The notes: a model not told the origin generated them from the letters alone. Counted from the first letter of the stretch, positions 10,801 to 19,084 are shown. The stretch is 64,000 nt of DNA from Roseburia sp. CAG:10041_57 (GCA_001916965.1 MNTL01000059.1:1-64000); one strand, 5' to 3'. Numbers and translations are program-made.

Positions 10801-12382
10801 ATATATTATAATTTCTTTCTCCATAAAGTGCCACGGATATATTACCTTTTTGAAAAACATCTACGTTCCCCTGCCCTGTAATATTTACAGAATAACTCTT
10901 ATTTATTTCAGTTCCAACAATAATCTTATTACCAGATCCATCCACTACTATACTATGATTCTTACCACTAAAATTTCCATTTCCATTTAAGTACAATGTT
11001 GTATTGTTTTGTAAATTCACTGCTCCATCTTCCGCATTGGATGCCTCTATAGCAATGTTTGCATTCGTGCAAAGTTTTGCGTCAGATACTTTAATAACTG
11101 ATCCGGTATCATTCGTGACTTTTATGTCCTGAATGGTAAGGTTCTCCGCATTTGATATATCCAGCAAAGCACCCGAAGAATCTCCTGTAATTGTTTTTGG
11201 TTCCTCTCCTGCAGAATGCAAGGTCACTTCAGCACCCTTAAAATCAATAGATGCACTCGCTGATGTAGTTGTATCCTTAATCAAAAGTATATCCACTTTC
11301 GCTTTATCCAAATTGCTGTCTTTAGACGCATTCTGCAAAGCTTCCATCGCAGAATCCCAGGAGCTGTAGTGGGTAGCTGTTCCATTGATGGTGACTTCAA
11401 CCAAATCATCCTCCAGTGTAACAACTTCATACTCTCCCACCAGCACATAGATCATCGGCAGTTCTACATCTTCACCCAGCACCAGTTTATTGCCTTTTTC
11501 ATCAGTATCGGGCAGGACTGGGGTATAGACATAGCAGAAGCCGTTGTATTTCTTGCTGCTGTTGAACTCTTCTGCATCACTTTCGCCTGCATCAATCTCC
11601 CACTTGATATCTGTAAGCTTAATTTTCTCCGTCTTTGCTGCAGTCTCATCTTCCGTGTCAGGATTGGACTCGGCTGCATGAACAATCATCTTGTGAGGAA
11701 GCAGATTAGCCGCCAATGCAGACAACTGTATACCAAGAAGAGAACCACTGTTTCGTGCTTCCTCATTCTCTCCTGCATTATCCTCCAACTGCTGAACTTC
11801 TGGCGTTTCTTCTGCCTTTTCTTCCTGTTGACTTTGTTGGTCAGCATCTTCATCGGCTTTCTGTACTTCTTCAGAATCTGTCTGTGTGAAAGTCTCTTCG
11901 CTGCTGGATTCTGGTGTAGCTTCTTCACTTGAAGCTTCTTCCGAAGTCTGGGTAGATGCTTCCGTTTCCGTTGACGAACCTTCGTCAGTCTCCTCTGACA
12001 TTTCTGTTGTCTGCTCCGTAGAAGTCTCGGTACTCTCCGTCTCAGTCTCGGTACTTTCCATTGCCTCGGTAGTCTCTTCTGTGGATTCTGTCTCGGCTTC
12101 TTTATCATCTTTTTCTACAGTCTGTGTCTTTTCCACCGTTACAGTCAACGTATCGGGAAAATTGATATCATCCTCTGATGCTCCAATCTCCAGCTTCTGC
12201 TCCCGTATGTCTTTTGACAAAGGGTCGAAAGCAACGATAGTCAGCTCTTCTTCTGTTGTCTGTGCGTCAACTGATAATGTTGACAAATCCACCATGTTAC
12301 CGAACATGGCAATTGACAGACTGACAGCAAGTGTTCGTCTGAACAACTGTCTCCAGTTAGTGAAAGTATTCTTATTCTTCAT
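4817..12382 (-). CDS. Giant repeat-containing surface protein
   Basis: This is a 2521-residue secreted, membrane-tethered surface protein. The N-terminus is a long export signal (basic RQLFRRT, then hydrophobic LAVSLSIAMFG). A Thr/Glu/Ser-rich acidic linker follows (about 90-215), then a region of short beta-strand-like repeats (about 330-520, Asn/Asp rich, beta-helix-like). Many Ig-like or MBG-type modules come next, recognisable by recurrent phrases such as TVNKA and TYGEPL. A Cys-X2-Cys module (CLICD...CSACGY) lies near 2130-2210, followed by a Pro-rich spacer. The C-terminus is one hydrophobic helix and KKRKEE. I see no LPXTG sorting motif before that helix. Adhesion or ligand binding is the likely role; the ligand is unknown. 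The GGGGG ribosome site before ATG 12382 is strong. Confidence 0.88.
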   Translation of the reverse strand: MKNKNTFTNWRQLFRRTLAVSLSIAMFGNMVDLSTLSVDAQTTEEELTIVAFDPLSKDIREQKLEIGASEDDINFPDTLTVTVEKTQTVEKDDKEAETESTEETTEAMESTETETESTETSTEQTTEMSEETDEGSSTETEASTQTSEEASSEEATPESSSEETFTQTDSEEVQKADEDADQQSQQEEKAEETPEVQQLEDNAGENEEARNSGSLLGIQLSALAANLLPHKMIVHAAESNPDTEDETAAKTEKIKLTDIKWEIDAGESDAEEFNSSKKYNGFCYVYTPVLPDTDEKGNKLVLGEDVELPMIYVLVGEYEVVTLEDDLVEVTINGTATHYSSWDSAMEALQNASKDSNLDKAKVDILLIKDTTTSASASIDFKGAEVTLHSAGEEPKTITGDSSGALLDISNAENLTIQDIKVTNDTGSVIKVSDAKLCTNANIAIEASNAEDGAVNLQNNTTLYLNGNGNFSGKNHSIVVDGSGNKIIVGTEINKSYSVNITGQGNVDVFQKGNISVALYGERNYNIWLKPDLPEGVSFEEAIPMDKNTASSVEFEGDKYILCDAEITVNTVICAYQDTIYSQVQKIENNKLKYSGGCKLFTHNPDAYGVCAYCGTTDLAKAYANGHLHVEGLTGRTYDSYPQILSKVTLDLQDGTTKELVKPSYYNSKGATRLNSPIGVGGDSPLNSDTAEYVVRYKNNAEIYTLTEGEDGFDEAKAPQVEIKGRGNYIGEFTVYFTIGKGTASLGDINVLQIIYSGQEQAAWGVIPLQFEADSYDRDQFAALIDDKYISVCDLIEAYKWYGEGTYQSNYKVEYSTDDQKTWITEKESGSTEENAYKITNAGEYPFYLRVTGENGLFGTLTSEKYIARITPKDLSMLLQYDINVDVPEGLAAYYTGKPVLPASGYQITDNYTKNGYTLVKDTDFTVSGLNNTDITNDAALVFTGKGNYSGEIQAENKFAVKYAFSPVQTTASKGNWYNGDVSVKFSDSDNDSDTDKIVYTGSIESGVSLGSKLAVYASVADAVRGSASGYTFTAEGKNTQTLYIKDEDNGYIGTPVAVTVQIDKTAPVWEDADGNADKYGIQIKENWWKKLLHTISFKHFYNDETLDIRIRANDAKAGIDTSGVDKYYYYVEEVSDENAIDNYKVKTAEELDQLPAAGADVNAGFVEVQVNGASAVTVGNLSKDANYVIYAYAVDKAGNKSKYVCTEGIVRDNTISSYSINMPNAANGTLTDTEGTFSFEAPEDLTLLYFYVHADEFDNESDYNDFVTEMKKHYADLSNNGSYSDNRYLPLAIKGDDRKWTPNFTNEGEKAEVSFGSFHKEIALHISQASKGHYEFTISDLQPTEACTIRMVSIDRAGNISATPFMSFTTTKAIPVIETAPVLTGYYSDTPQKLKITSGVAKYAGKEVKGEWKITEQSTTPLQMNTTTECQVTFIPDAAAYPDTYENTVFRVRPVIQKRPITINVADMTMGYGEDIPHITDVSFNIAGGEGKGLAGSDTKETIQNTLSLRTLATKESDCGKYSFTVSSNSSNYEVTAKYYENLSDLANSKAEGTLTITKAAGEIIQNEGFTASKTVTFKDSAFSLNVSPNNREGKLIYKVSDSKDINGVSVDDDRILSVSDDGKVTVKSAGSTKITISLPESTNYTAATSLTVEVTVNKRAYTVDSINKKYLYSRENEDSIDLLALLPADCGTVNFDVISTTDSSSFIEAPQYKEGKLAYKLAAGNIGNTATITVPVTTENYTINNGNSLIFNLELVEQKPLKPQGEITLQKNEMTYGEPLSVLQFNEAKFVDADTGEGIVGTLAWNAPDYKLEVGERLAEWIFTPDNVEYAPYIGYTTVTVNKAVPHIVFTPDPPEQIYRTSAYSVEILNGLSKNPGIVIGVDDQQLGGIWKWEDENWTPTVGQSERRIYFEPLDMQHYENSAMETVILIVKKARPYIQIEPQISDYTHGDTLYSQKLTGTVIYGDGRGNRGSDDAYGNETVSGTFTWVTADMKLSHQNDNGKTCEYVFTPADTTSYETAKGTFTITVNKAQNPPQIPSSKMQVDFSCEQVSDVKLPTGWMWTPAEGQDTTLTVGNTITVTATYTASDSVNYENLTVDVAITRSSCEHAKTERRGEVKATCIAAGSTGELWCLICDEKLMESTETAKDSTNHAALTSRVTKQPTTTEEGVMTYECSACGYTTTKPIAKIAAKNDADAGSSNNSNDSENDSESSGSMNNVHKDVMQPAKTTPAPDPSLTPILTPAPIPDPVQPTQPADNVKKPQRKAQAAQNDTVEEGEEARPFIQGEDDKEGWDVIRAESAVCAEGGTIVVNMNGSSVVPGDIFDMIKGKDITMQFELDNGIIWQVNGMSVQKENISDIDFHVALGEEASDTIPVDLINALTGERFSMNLTLAYEGAFGFEAVMRLNVGEANKGLVANLFYYNVSTDALEFICADEIDETGQAELTFTHASDYIIILDTVSMEAVEEADETFATDTTSDNTVQATTTEDHTLFIWIIVLACIAALTATGFLTLKKRKEE

Positions 12383-12423
12383 ATGGTAATCCCCCTTATG
12401 ATTCCTGCTCTAATATAACAATT

Positions 12424-12446
12424 AACGTGCCCTTTTCGGGCACGTT
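12424..12446. terminator. Hairpin between lipoprotein and surface protein genes
   Basis: A perfect 9-bp stem, AACGTGCCC and GGGCACGTT, has a five-base loop. On the minus strand it follows the stop of the lipoprotein gene at 12472. The downstream U-run is weak, so termination may be partial. Confidence 0.65.
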
Positions 12447-12471
12447 TCATGAATCGACTCTACACAGGCAG

Positions 12472-13140
12472 TCAGTCAAGATGTTCGCTGTTAAAATCTG
12501 AAAACAGGTAGAGATACATCGCCATCTTATCCATGAAATCCATCTGCATAGTACTGCCCTCTTGTGCAGTGATCTCTACATAGCAATGCTGGCTTTCAAA
12601 GAAGCCGTTAAAATCAACAGTACCTGTAGCAATAAGGTTCCCTTCGCTGTCATAAGTCTGGGTTGCTTCTTCATTGGAATAATAATCTTTGGGATTACCA
12701 TCTGCATCCATATAGCAGATGTAATAACCACCACTTCCGCCTTTCACTGCCTGCTCCTGCGCATAGCCGATACAGGTGTCATCTGCATCATAGAAACCAT
12801 AGGTCGTTGCTGAAACAAGCGTATCCGTATTTTCATTGATTGGCTCATCTGTTACAAATTTCGCATAGAACCAGGTATTTCCATCAATGGAGACTGTCCA
12901 TTTCGTATCAAAAAAACCTGTCTCTTCCATATACCCGGCTACCTGTCCATCAGCCAGAATATCCGTCCCCTGGTTGACTGCCTTCACATCACCATCAAAA
13001 TGCACAGTCCCGGCTGTATTCAGTGCTTCCTTGGCTGCCTCTTCGCTTACAAAGGCTATCGCAGAAGCACCTCCACAGCCACACAGAACTGTTGCCGCAA
13101 GCGTTGCAAGTATCATTGCTATTCTTTTCTCTCTCTTCAT
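12472..13140 (-). CDS. Putative lipoprotein, unknown function
   Basis: This is a 222-residue exported lipoprotein. The signal peptide has basic KREKR, a hydrophobic ILATLAATV stretch and the lipobox LCGC (Cys near residue 21). The rest is acidic and Tyr/Gly-rich (YICYMDADGNPKDYY) and predicted to be mostly beta-structured. I recognise no family. It lies 34 bases downstream of the LURP-one-like membrane protein on the same strand and is separated from the surface protein by a hairpin. The two small envelope proteins are therefore probably one transcript. Confidence 0.75.
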   Translation of the reverse strand: MKREKRIAMILATLAATVLCGCGGASAIAFVSEEAAKEALNTAGTVHFDGDVKAVNQGTDILADGQVAGYMEETGFFDTKWTVSIDGNTWFYAKFVTDEPINENTDTLVSATTYGFYDADDTCIGYAQEQAVKGGSGGYYICYMDADGNPKDYYSNEEATQTYDSEGNLIATGTVDFNGFFESQHCYVEITAQEGSTMQMDFMDKMAMYLYLFSDFNSEHLD

Positions 13141-13174
13141 ATGTCTCTTCTCTCTCTCTTATCTCTTTATCTCT

Positions 13175-14539
13175 TTATCTGTTGGTCAGTCCACCGTCCT
13201 CATCCCTGGCAAGCTCTCTCGTTACCATGACTGCCATCGCAGTGATAAGCGGCAGATACTTCCTGTCATGAACGATCAGGAAAGCATTGTCCCACACGAT
13301 ATTTTCAATGGTGATGTCCATGTCATCCATAATCGCACCAATCAGCGTACCATTCAGTGTTACCTTGTAATTATGTCCAATCGTTCCTGCGTATTCGGTC
13401 AGTTCCAGCCTGCCTTCATTAATATCCATTGTGAAGGTATCACGTACGAAGGTGAACTGTTTCTCCAACACACCGTAAGGCTCTCCCCGGTAGAAAAAGC
13501 GGTAAGTAGCCAGCGCGTGTCCGATTTCCTTCGTCATTTTAAATATCTCATTGCCCTCCGTATCATGGATATACAGGTTAATGAGTGGCATCGTGCCATC
13601 TACTATGTAGACCGTATTCTGATCCTTATCCTGTACCTCAAAGTGCTCTCCGGTAAGCTTGAAATCCTCGGTAAAGGTATAGACCTCTGAGGGAGAAGCA
13701 TCCATAAAAGGAATTACCTGCTCTGTCTTCACGTAATTCTCGATGCTTGCCTTCAACCAGTCCTGGAAGAAAAAGACATCCGTATGGTAGCAGAGATGTC
13801 CTGCTGTATCGGCTCCCAAATCTGTCACAGGCGGATAGACCGATTCAGTCAATTTTTTCTTTATTGCGTTATCCAGAAAAGAATATCCGATATAACCAAT
13901 GTTCCCTGCACTGTTGAGATAGAAGTATATGAACTGTCCCCTGTCATCCGGACCGAATATCATTGATTTATAAGGAGAAGTGTAGAAATATCCCAGCCAG
14001 GCAGAACCAAGCGGAGTCTGTATCTCCTTATAAGCTTTGTAGAATTCTCCTATTTTCCGTTCTCTATCCATTCCTATCATTTTGACTGCATCAGTTATAC
14101 TGTTATAATCCTGCGGTGAACCCATCATAAAGATTGCAATACCGATAATCAGCACGACTGTTCCGAAGGATATCCAGAAGGTACTCCAGTTCCCCATGTG
14201 CCACATCCGTACACCCAGTACAGCTATCAATGCACCTACAATACGATACTTCCACACGCGCCATTTTAATGATTTAGACAGCCCTTTGTACGCATCGTTG
14301 CTTTCTTTTACCTTGTTCGCCGCCATAGCTGCCTGTTCTCCTGCCCTTTTTAGAGGGGATTTGATTCTCCAGAGCCAGGCAAGCCAGCCAAAGAATGCTG
14401 CGAATAAAGCCAGCACGAAGAGTACAACAGCGGTATCTTCCAGGGAATTTCCCTCTATCAGGTCTACCGCAGTTCCCAAGATGCCTATCAAAATACATGT
14501 AATTGACAGACCAATCCACACTTTCTTCATATTTTTCAA
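13175..14539 (-). CDS. Membrane protein with LURP-one-like C-terminal domain
   Basis: This is a 454-residue protein. The N-terminal 150 residues hold four hydrophobic segments in two pairs (about 8-28 and 36-57, then about 102-117 and 122-145) around a basic cytoplasmic linker. A middle part of unknown fold follows. The last ~160 residues read as a LURP-one-related/tubby-C-like beta barrel: VQDKDQNTVYIVDG, then IHDTEGNEIFKM, then FTFVRDTFTMDI, with IMDDMDITIENIVW near the end. Tubby-like folds bind phosphoinositide or other membrane ligands in eukaryotes; the bacterial role is unknown. It starts upstream of the lipoprotein at 12472 and probably shares its transcript. The domain call comes from pattern only. 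Confidence 0.7.
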   Translation of the reverse strand: MKNMKKVWIGLSITCILIGILGTAVDLIEGNSLEDTAVVLFVLALFAAFFGWLAWLWRIKSPLKRAGEQAAMAANKVKESNDAYKGLSKSLKWRVWKYRIVGALIAVLGVRMWHMGNWSTFWISFGTVVLIIGIAIFMMGSPQDYNSITDAVKMIGMDRERKIGEFYKAYKEIQTPLGSAWLGYFYTSPYKSMIFGPDDRGQFIYFYLNSAGNIGYIGYSFLDNAIKKKLTESVYPPVTDLGADTAGHLCYHTDVFFFQDWLKASIENYVKTEQVIPFMDASPSEVYTFTEDFKLTGEHFEVQDKDQNTVYIVDGTMPLINLYIHDTEGNEIFKMTKEIGHALATYRFFYRGEPYGVLEKQFTFVRDTFTMDINEGRLELTEYAGTIGHNYKVTLNGTLIGAIMDDMDITIENIVWDNAFLIVHDRKYLPLITAMAVMVTRELARDEDGGLTNR

Positions 14540-14664
14540 TCCTTTCGCTCTATGTCAATGACAATCTCTGACTTTATTATATCTGTCTCGACATCGTTTG
14601 TACAGCAAACTAAGGTTGAGAAAAACTAAACTTTTAACCAAACTTTTAACCCTGTATATAACAA

Positions 14665-14690
14665 AAAATCCCTTATTTCTAAGGGATTTT
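14665..14690. terminator. Terminator after the chemoreceptor gene
   Basis: The 11-bp arms AAAATCCCTTA and TAAGGGATTTT enclose a four-base loop, followed by a T-run on the minus strand. It lies 20 bases past the stop of the methyl-accepting protein. Confidence 0.85.
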
Positions 14691-14710
14691 CTGTATCTTC
14701 ATCTTATTAT

Positions 14711-15658
14711 CTATCTTGATTGTTTCTGTTGTATTTCTTTTACGATTGGATTCAACTGTCCTACTAAATTGTTCATGTCTTCAAACATGGAACTCTTCGT
14801 TGTGCCCAGTTCATTTGCACGCTCAATATATGCCAGTACCCGCTGCATCTTCTCTTCTTCCGATTCAAAACAGTCTTTCACCTGTTCAAGCTTTTGTCCG
14901 GAAGACTGTGTTACCTGACTTATTTCCTGCTGTACCGTCTTCGCTCCATCTGCCGCCTCAATGATCTGGTCAAAGACTCCGTAAGCAGCATCCACATCCT
15001 CAACATTCTGTTTAAATGCTTCTTTAGAGCTTTCAATGTTCAGATTAAGCTGTTCTGTTCCGCTTTCAACCTCTGAAATACTGCTATCTACGTTGCTGAC
15101 CAGCTTCTTGATCTCGTCAGCCAGCTTCTTGACCTCATCTGCTACAACTGCAAAGCCCTTGCCCTGCTCTCCGGCGCGTGCTGCTTCTATCGCCGCATTC
15201 AGCGCCAGCATATTCGTCTGATTGGCAATCGCAATGATCTGTTTCATGCAATCCTTGATCTGCTGTACCGAAGTCTGTACGCCTACGAATGTGTTCTGTA
15301 TTTCTTCAAAGCTGCTCTGTACTTCGGAAGAGCTGCTCTTCAACTTATCAACCTTTCTCTGCGCGTCACCTACTGAATCTGTAATGTCATTTTTTACATT
15401 ATCAAAACGGGAAGCAATCTGTTCCACATCAACAAATACTTCTGACAACACTTCCATCTGTTCTCTCAGTTTGTCATTTTCCTGAAGTGCCTCTTCAAAT
15501 GTTGCCTGTACCCCTGCCATTTGATCCAGAGATTCTACTTCACGCTGTGCCAACTGTTTCTGGTACATCATAATACTGTCTGCCACATGACTGATAGGAT
15601 GTACATCTATTACTTCTGTAGCCGTAACAACCGGCTTTTCTTCTTTTTTCTTAAACAT
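14711..15658 (-). CDS. Soluble methyl-accepting chemotaxis-type signalling protein
   Basis: This is a 315-residue cytoplasmic chemoreceptor-type protein. It has no membrane segment; MFKKKEEK leads directly into a coiled coil. The signalling hairpin is clear near residues 140-185: IIAIANQTNMLALNAAIEAA, then RAGEQGKGFAVVADEVKKLAD, the region that contacts CheA and CheW. The C-terminal coiled coil is short. The gene directly follows a FIST-domain gene (28 bases), a pairing seen when FIST senses a small molecule and the receptor-like protein relays it. No cheA or cheW lies in the window, so output must go to proteins encoded elsewhere. Confidence 0.92.
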   Translation of the reverse strand: MFKKKEEKPVVTATEVIDVHPISHVADSIMMYQKQLAQREVESLDQMAGVQATFEEALQENDKLREQMEVLSEVFVDVEQIASRFDNVKNDITDSVGDAQRKVDKLKSSSSEVQSSFEEIQNTFVGVQTSVQQIKDCMKQIIAIANQTNMLALNAAIEAARAGEQGKGFAVVADEVKKLADEIKKLVSNVDSSISEVESGTEQLNLNIESSKEAFKQNVEDVDAAYGVFDQIIEAADGAKTVQQEISQVTQSSGQKLEQVKDCFESEEEKMQRVLAYIERANELGTTKSSMFEDMNNLVGQLNPIVKEIQQKQSR

Positions 15659-15686
15659 ATCTTATCCCCTTCATTCTACGAAAATC

Positions 15687-16748
15687 TTATTCAAATACGA
15701 CACAGGTCATGGTCTGATTCACGAACTGCTGGTTGTAATGCTCTCCAAAACCGATCAGTCCTGCGTGATCTCCCAGTTTCTCCATGGTTTTCAGATAGGA
15801 ATCAAAATAATGCTCTTGAGAAAAGAGTAAGTAACGGAATATACAATTGACGGAAAATACACCGGATATATGTGAAAAATCATTGTGTATCTTCTGAACG
15901 GTATTCTCTACCACCTCGGAAATATTCTGTGCTTCGAGCAGTGTAAGAACATCTGAATCATTTACCTGTCTGTAGCATATGAGCTGATTGCCCGCCACTT
16001 CCTTAATAGAAATAATACAGATATCCTGTCCGTTCATCTTGCCGAGAGGATTCTTTAATGTCTGCGTGTCCATCTCTTTATCCGTGATATGCAGAATGTC
16101 CTGATATACTTTCTTGGCAGGCTGTCCATTGAGCTCTCCTAACAGATACTTACTGCGGTCTGTGCGGGAGGCAATGAAACGACAGCCGGGAACCTGCTTG
16201 TATATGTTTTCCTTATAGACTTTCACTTTACCATCATTATTGCGAATCAGGGCGTACACATCTGCGTCTTCGTAGACTTTACCATTAACAGAGACTTTGC
16301 CGCCGTCACCGGTTCCTCCCACCAGAGATATCTTCTTCTGACCCAGTACACTGTAGATTGTTGTCAGGACACAGGCATCATTGCCGGTGCAAAAGTCAAT
16401 ACATACGGTATTCTTTTCAGAAGCTCCTACTTTATTAATATCTGCTTCCAGCCTGCCAATATATTTTACAGGCATGGTGGATGCCTGTTCCAACACATTC
16501 GTTGCAACTGTGAGATTACCCTCCATAGCAATCACTGCTACGCCATTTTCTGCAGCTACTTCCTGTCCACCATAACTGCCGCCGATACAGCCAATACTGG
16601 GTACTCCAGGAAACTGCTTCTCCAGCTCCTGTACATGCTCTTCAAATTGCTTCGCATTGGACATCAGCATTAATAATTTCGGTGCCTTCATTTCTTTGAG
16701 AATTTCTGTAAGATTTCCTCTTTTATCTGCTCTGTATATCTGTTTCAT
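15687..16748 (-). CDS. FIST-domain sensory protein
   Basis: This is a 353-residue cytoplasmic protein with FIST N and C domains, thought to bind small ligands such as amino acids. Hallmarks are the N-terminal PSIGCIGGSYGG glycine-rich block, LVGGTGDGGK near residue 140 with GKVYEDADVYALIRN after it, and the C-terminal GVFSVNCIFRYLLF...LIGFGEHYNQQFVNQT typical of FIST_C. It is immediately upstream of the soluble chemoreceptor and surely in the same operon. The two probably form one sensing unit; the ligand is unknown. Confidence 0.88.
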   Translation of the reverse strand: MKQIYRADKRGNLTEILKEMKAPKLLMLMSNAKQFEEHVQELEKQFPGVPSIGCIGGSYGGQEVAAENGVAVIAMEGNLTVATNVLEQASTMPVKYIGRLEADINKVGASEKNTVCIDFCTGNDACVLTTIYSVLGQKKISLVGGTGDGGKVSVNGKVYEDADVYALIRNNDGKVKVYKENIYKQVPGCRFIASRTDRSKYLLGELNGQPAKKVYQDILHITDKEMDTQTLKNPLGKMNGQDICIISIKEVAGNQLICYRQVNDSDVLTLLEAQNISEVVENTVQKIHNDFSHISGVFSVNCIFRYLLFSQEHYFDSYLKTMEKLGDHAGLIGFGEHYNQQFVNQTMTCVVFE

Positions 16749-16848
16749 GTTCGCTCACCTTCCAGTCTTTTTCATAACACAATTTCATTATAATATATCC
16801 ATTTTTTGTTTTCAATTGAAAAGCTCACATAATTGTCAGATATTTTAG

Positions 16849-18345
16849 TTATAACAAACCAATCTCTCTTCCTCTGTTTACCGCCTGCTGTCTGTTCTGT
16901 ACCTGTAATTTCCGGAAAATGTTGTTACTGTGGAATTTGACAGTCCCTGTCTTTTTCCCAAGCCTGTCAGCAATCTCGTCATTGCTCATTCCCTGTGCCA
17001 TCAGGCGGAACACGTTCTTCTCCATTGTGGTCAGCGTTTCATAATATTCTGCCGGCGTTTTCAGATAATTGGGGAAATGTCTGCCCACTTCACCTGCAAG
17101 ATCTATGATTGTATCTGTGAAATCATCTACACCTCTCTCCTGCTGATATATGGAAAGCATCTGTACCATACAGCTGCCCTCATCTGCCAGTAAACGGATA
17201 TAATGATACCGCCTTGCCGGCTCTAATGCTTTGTTAAGTTCTTCACACATTCGATTTTTTTCACCTGCTTTGTAATAGATAATGGCTGAGAGCATGTAGC
17301 ATTCGCACAGATCCATATGCCTTTTACCGGGTATAAGCAGCGTTATGAGCTGTTTGACCAGGACATGAGCGACCATATACTTGCCCATTTGCAGATAACA
17401 GCGTATCTTCACCAGATAAGCATACATATCCATCATATAGATGTCCTTATTCTCATCTTGCGCCGTATGTTCCAGCCATTGTATCACTTCCTCCTGGCGT
17501 CCGTCATAACAGGCTGCAAGGCACGCAAGAGCATTTAAACTGGAGGTCAGTTCTTCCCAGCCTGTCTCATGTATTCGTTCACGTATCTTCTCTACCAAGG
17601 GCTTTGCCATCTTGGTCTGTCCATTCACAAGCAGAATCTTCATCTGTAGAGCCAGGGCAACGAACAGACAGCGCATATCCTTATTCTGTTCAATAAGGGG
17701 AATCGTACCCGTTACCAGCACAAGTGCATTGAAACAGTCATTATTCTGATAATACCATTCTGCAAGTAATATCTCATACACACTCTGCCCACCACTTCCA
17801 TACAGCTGTTGCACGGTATCTGTGATGATATCCCTGTGTCTCACCAGATATGGACCATATCTTGTAAAATCACGAAATCCATTTATTATGCTCGGACGGC
17901 ATGCCGACAGGGTAAGCGCCCTGACCGGTACTGCCTGCGCCTTAATTAAATAGAAAACGATTCGCAGAAACATGGTATCACTTGTATAGGGCATTACCAT
18001 TTCCAGAGCAATCCTGTAGAAATCTGTCTGGCTCATATTCTGTGGCTGCCAATGCTGTGGTGTCTCTCCTATCAGCTTCATATAATCCTTTGCCTGATCC
18101 AGTCTCCCTGCCATGGAAGAAATCAGGGCAAGGTGTGTTACCAGCACGGGATTCTTTATGCAGTCATTCGTATCAAGACGATAGAAATATTCCCTGCAAT
18201 CCCACAGAGCAGGCATGGAAAAGGGATGCAGCGCAAACTCTTCTATGATCGTTTCCAATATATGCCCTTCTTTATCTGCACTTTTCATAATGCGCAGCAT
18301 TTCTTTACGTGGGCGTGGATATGTTTGTTTATCTTTTTTTACCAT
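16849..18345 (-). CDS. LuxR-family transcriptional regulator
   Basis: This is a 498-residue regulator. The C-terminal ~60 residues are a LuxR/GerE helix-turn-helix: LTTMEKNVFRLMAQGMSN, then DEIADRLGKKTGTVKFHSNN and IFRKLQVQNR. The preceding ~430 residues are alpha-helical and Cys/Tyr-rich and look like the TPR-type sensor arm of MalT-like proteins. The P-loop ATPase module that MalT carries in front is absent, so this is a short form. It starts eight bases after the ATC-hydrolase-like gene and is probably cotranscribed with it. Target genes are unknown; the neighbouring surface and signalling genes are candidates. Confidence 0.85.
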   Translation of the reverse strand: MVKKDKQTYPRPRKEMLRIMKSADKEGHILETIIEEFALHPFSMPALWDCREYFYRLDTNDCIKNPVLVTHLALISSMAGRLDQAKDYMKLIGETPQHWQPQNMSQTDFYRIALEMVMPYTSDTMFLRIVFYLIKAQAVPVRALTLSACRPSIINGFRDFTRYGPYLVRHRDIITDTVQQLYGSGGQSVYEILLAEWYYQNNDCFNALVLVTGTIPLIEQNKDMRCLFVALALQMKILLVNGQTKMAKPLVEKIRERIHETGWEELTSSLNALACLAACYDGRQEEVIQWLEHTAQDENKDIYMMDMYAYLVKIRCYLQMGKYMVAHVLVKQLITLLIPGKRHMDLCECYMLSAIIYYKAGEKNRMCEELNKALEPARRYHYIRLLADEGSCMVQMLSIYQQERGVDDFTDTIIDLAGEVGRHFPNYLKTPAEYYETLTTMEKNVFRLMAQGMSNDEIADRLGKKTGTVKFHSNNIFRKLQVQNRQQAVNRGREIGLL

Positions 18346-18353
18346 ACTCGTTA

Positions 18354-18983
18354 TTATCTCTTCTTATAACCGCAGTCACAGTAAGGACCACCAGATGCTA
18401 ATGTGTATTCCCTGACGAAATTGGTTACACCGCCAGCCTCGCTCATTGAATAGTCAAGGCGGCACATAGCAGGAATCAGCTGCTTTAATCCCAGTTCTGT
18501 CATAAGTGTGCAGATTCCACAGGTATAGAATTTCGCTTCGTAGCCGCTTCCATCTTCATATTCCCGGAAATCCATGTTCCAGGAATAAGGGTTTCTGTCA
18601 CCGGCTCTGAGTGCTGCCGTTTCCTGCATTCCGCGAATATCTGATGGAGAATATTGGCTTTTACCGCTCTGTCTGCAGAACCACTCCATAAGACCTGTCA
18701 TCATGGACTTTTTATAATATTCTGTTGCTGCATCTACATCCGGAAGTGTAGGCATTGTAAGCAGAAATGCTGAAAACATGGCACAGTTTACCAGGTTCAT
18801 CTTGAATCTGTCTTTCTTCTCGAACTCAGGAATCCTGGCTATGATTTCTTTATATTTGCGTTTCGCCTTTTTTGTAATCTCCTTTGCCTTAGCTGGCTCG
18901 ATTCCCAAGACAGTTGTCAGATTGTTTCTGAATGATTTTGCAAATATCAGCCACATGGCAAGCGGCATATCTACGTATTTCAT
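18354..18983 (-). CDS. L-2-amino-thiazoline-4-carboxylic acid hydrolase family protein
   Basis: This is a 209-residue protein of the ATC hydrolase family, named after an enzyme that opens a thiazoline ring on the way to cysteine. Family features seen are the central FREYEDGSGYEAKFYTCGICTLMTELG block and the C-terminal Cys-rich LASGGPYCDCGYKKR. Many Firmicutes carry such paralogues beside AraC, TetR or LuxR regulators, and their substrates are mostly untested, so the enzymatic name is provisional. An AGGGG ribosome site precedes ATG 18983. The LuxR regulator follows directly. Confidence 0.75.
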   Translation of the reverse strand: MKYVDMPLAMWLIFAKSFRNNLTTVLGIEPAKAKEITKKAKRKYKEIIARIPEFEKKDRFKMNLVNCAMFSAFLLTMPTLPDVDAATEYYKKSMMTGLMEWFCRQSGKSQYSPSDIRGMQETAALRAGDRNPYSWNMDFREYEDGSGYEAKFYTCGICTLMTELGLKQLIPAMCRLDYSMSEAGGVTNFVREYTLASGGPYCDCGYKKR

Positions 18984-19084
18984 ATTCCTCGTACCCCTTT
19001 CACTCTCTTATAGTAAATATTTTATCACTTTTGTGTAGGAATACAAAGGGAATTAGTAATTCTAATATACCTATCGTAACTGTT

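Noticed and set aside
11369..12389. Long plus-strand frames opposite the start of the giant surface protein
   Set aside because: They are mirrors of low-complexity Glu/Thr/Ser codons (poly Ser/Val translations) with no conserved content.
12887..13690. 267-codon plus-strand frame over the lipoprotein/LURP-like genes
   Set aside because: Antisense shadow: two well-formed minus-strand genes with signal peptide and ribosome sites occupy the region.
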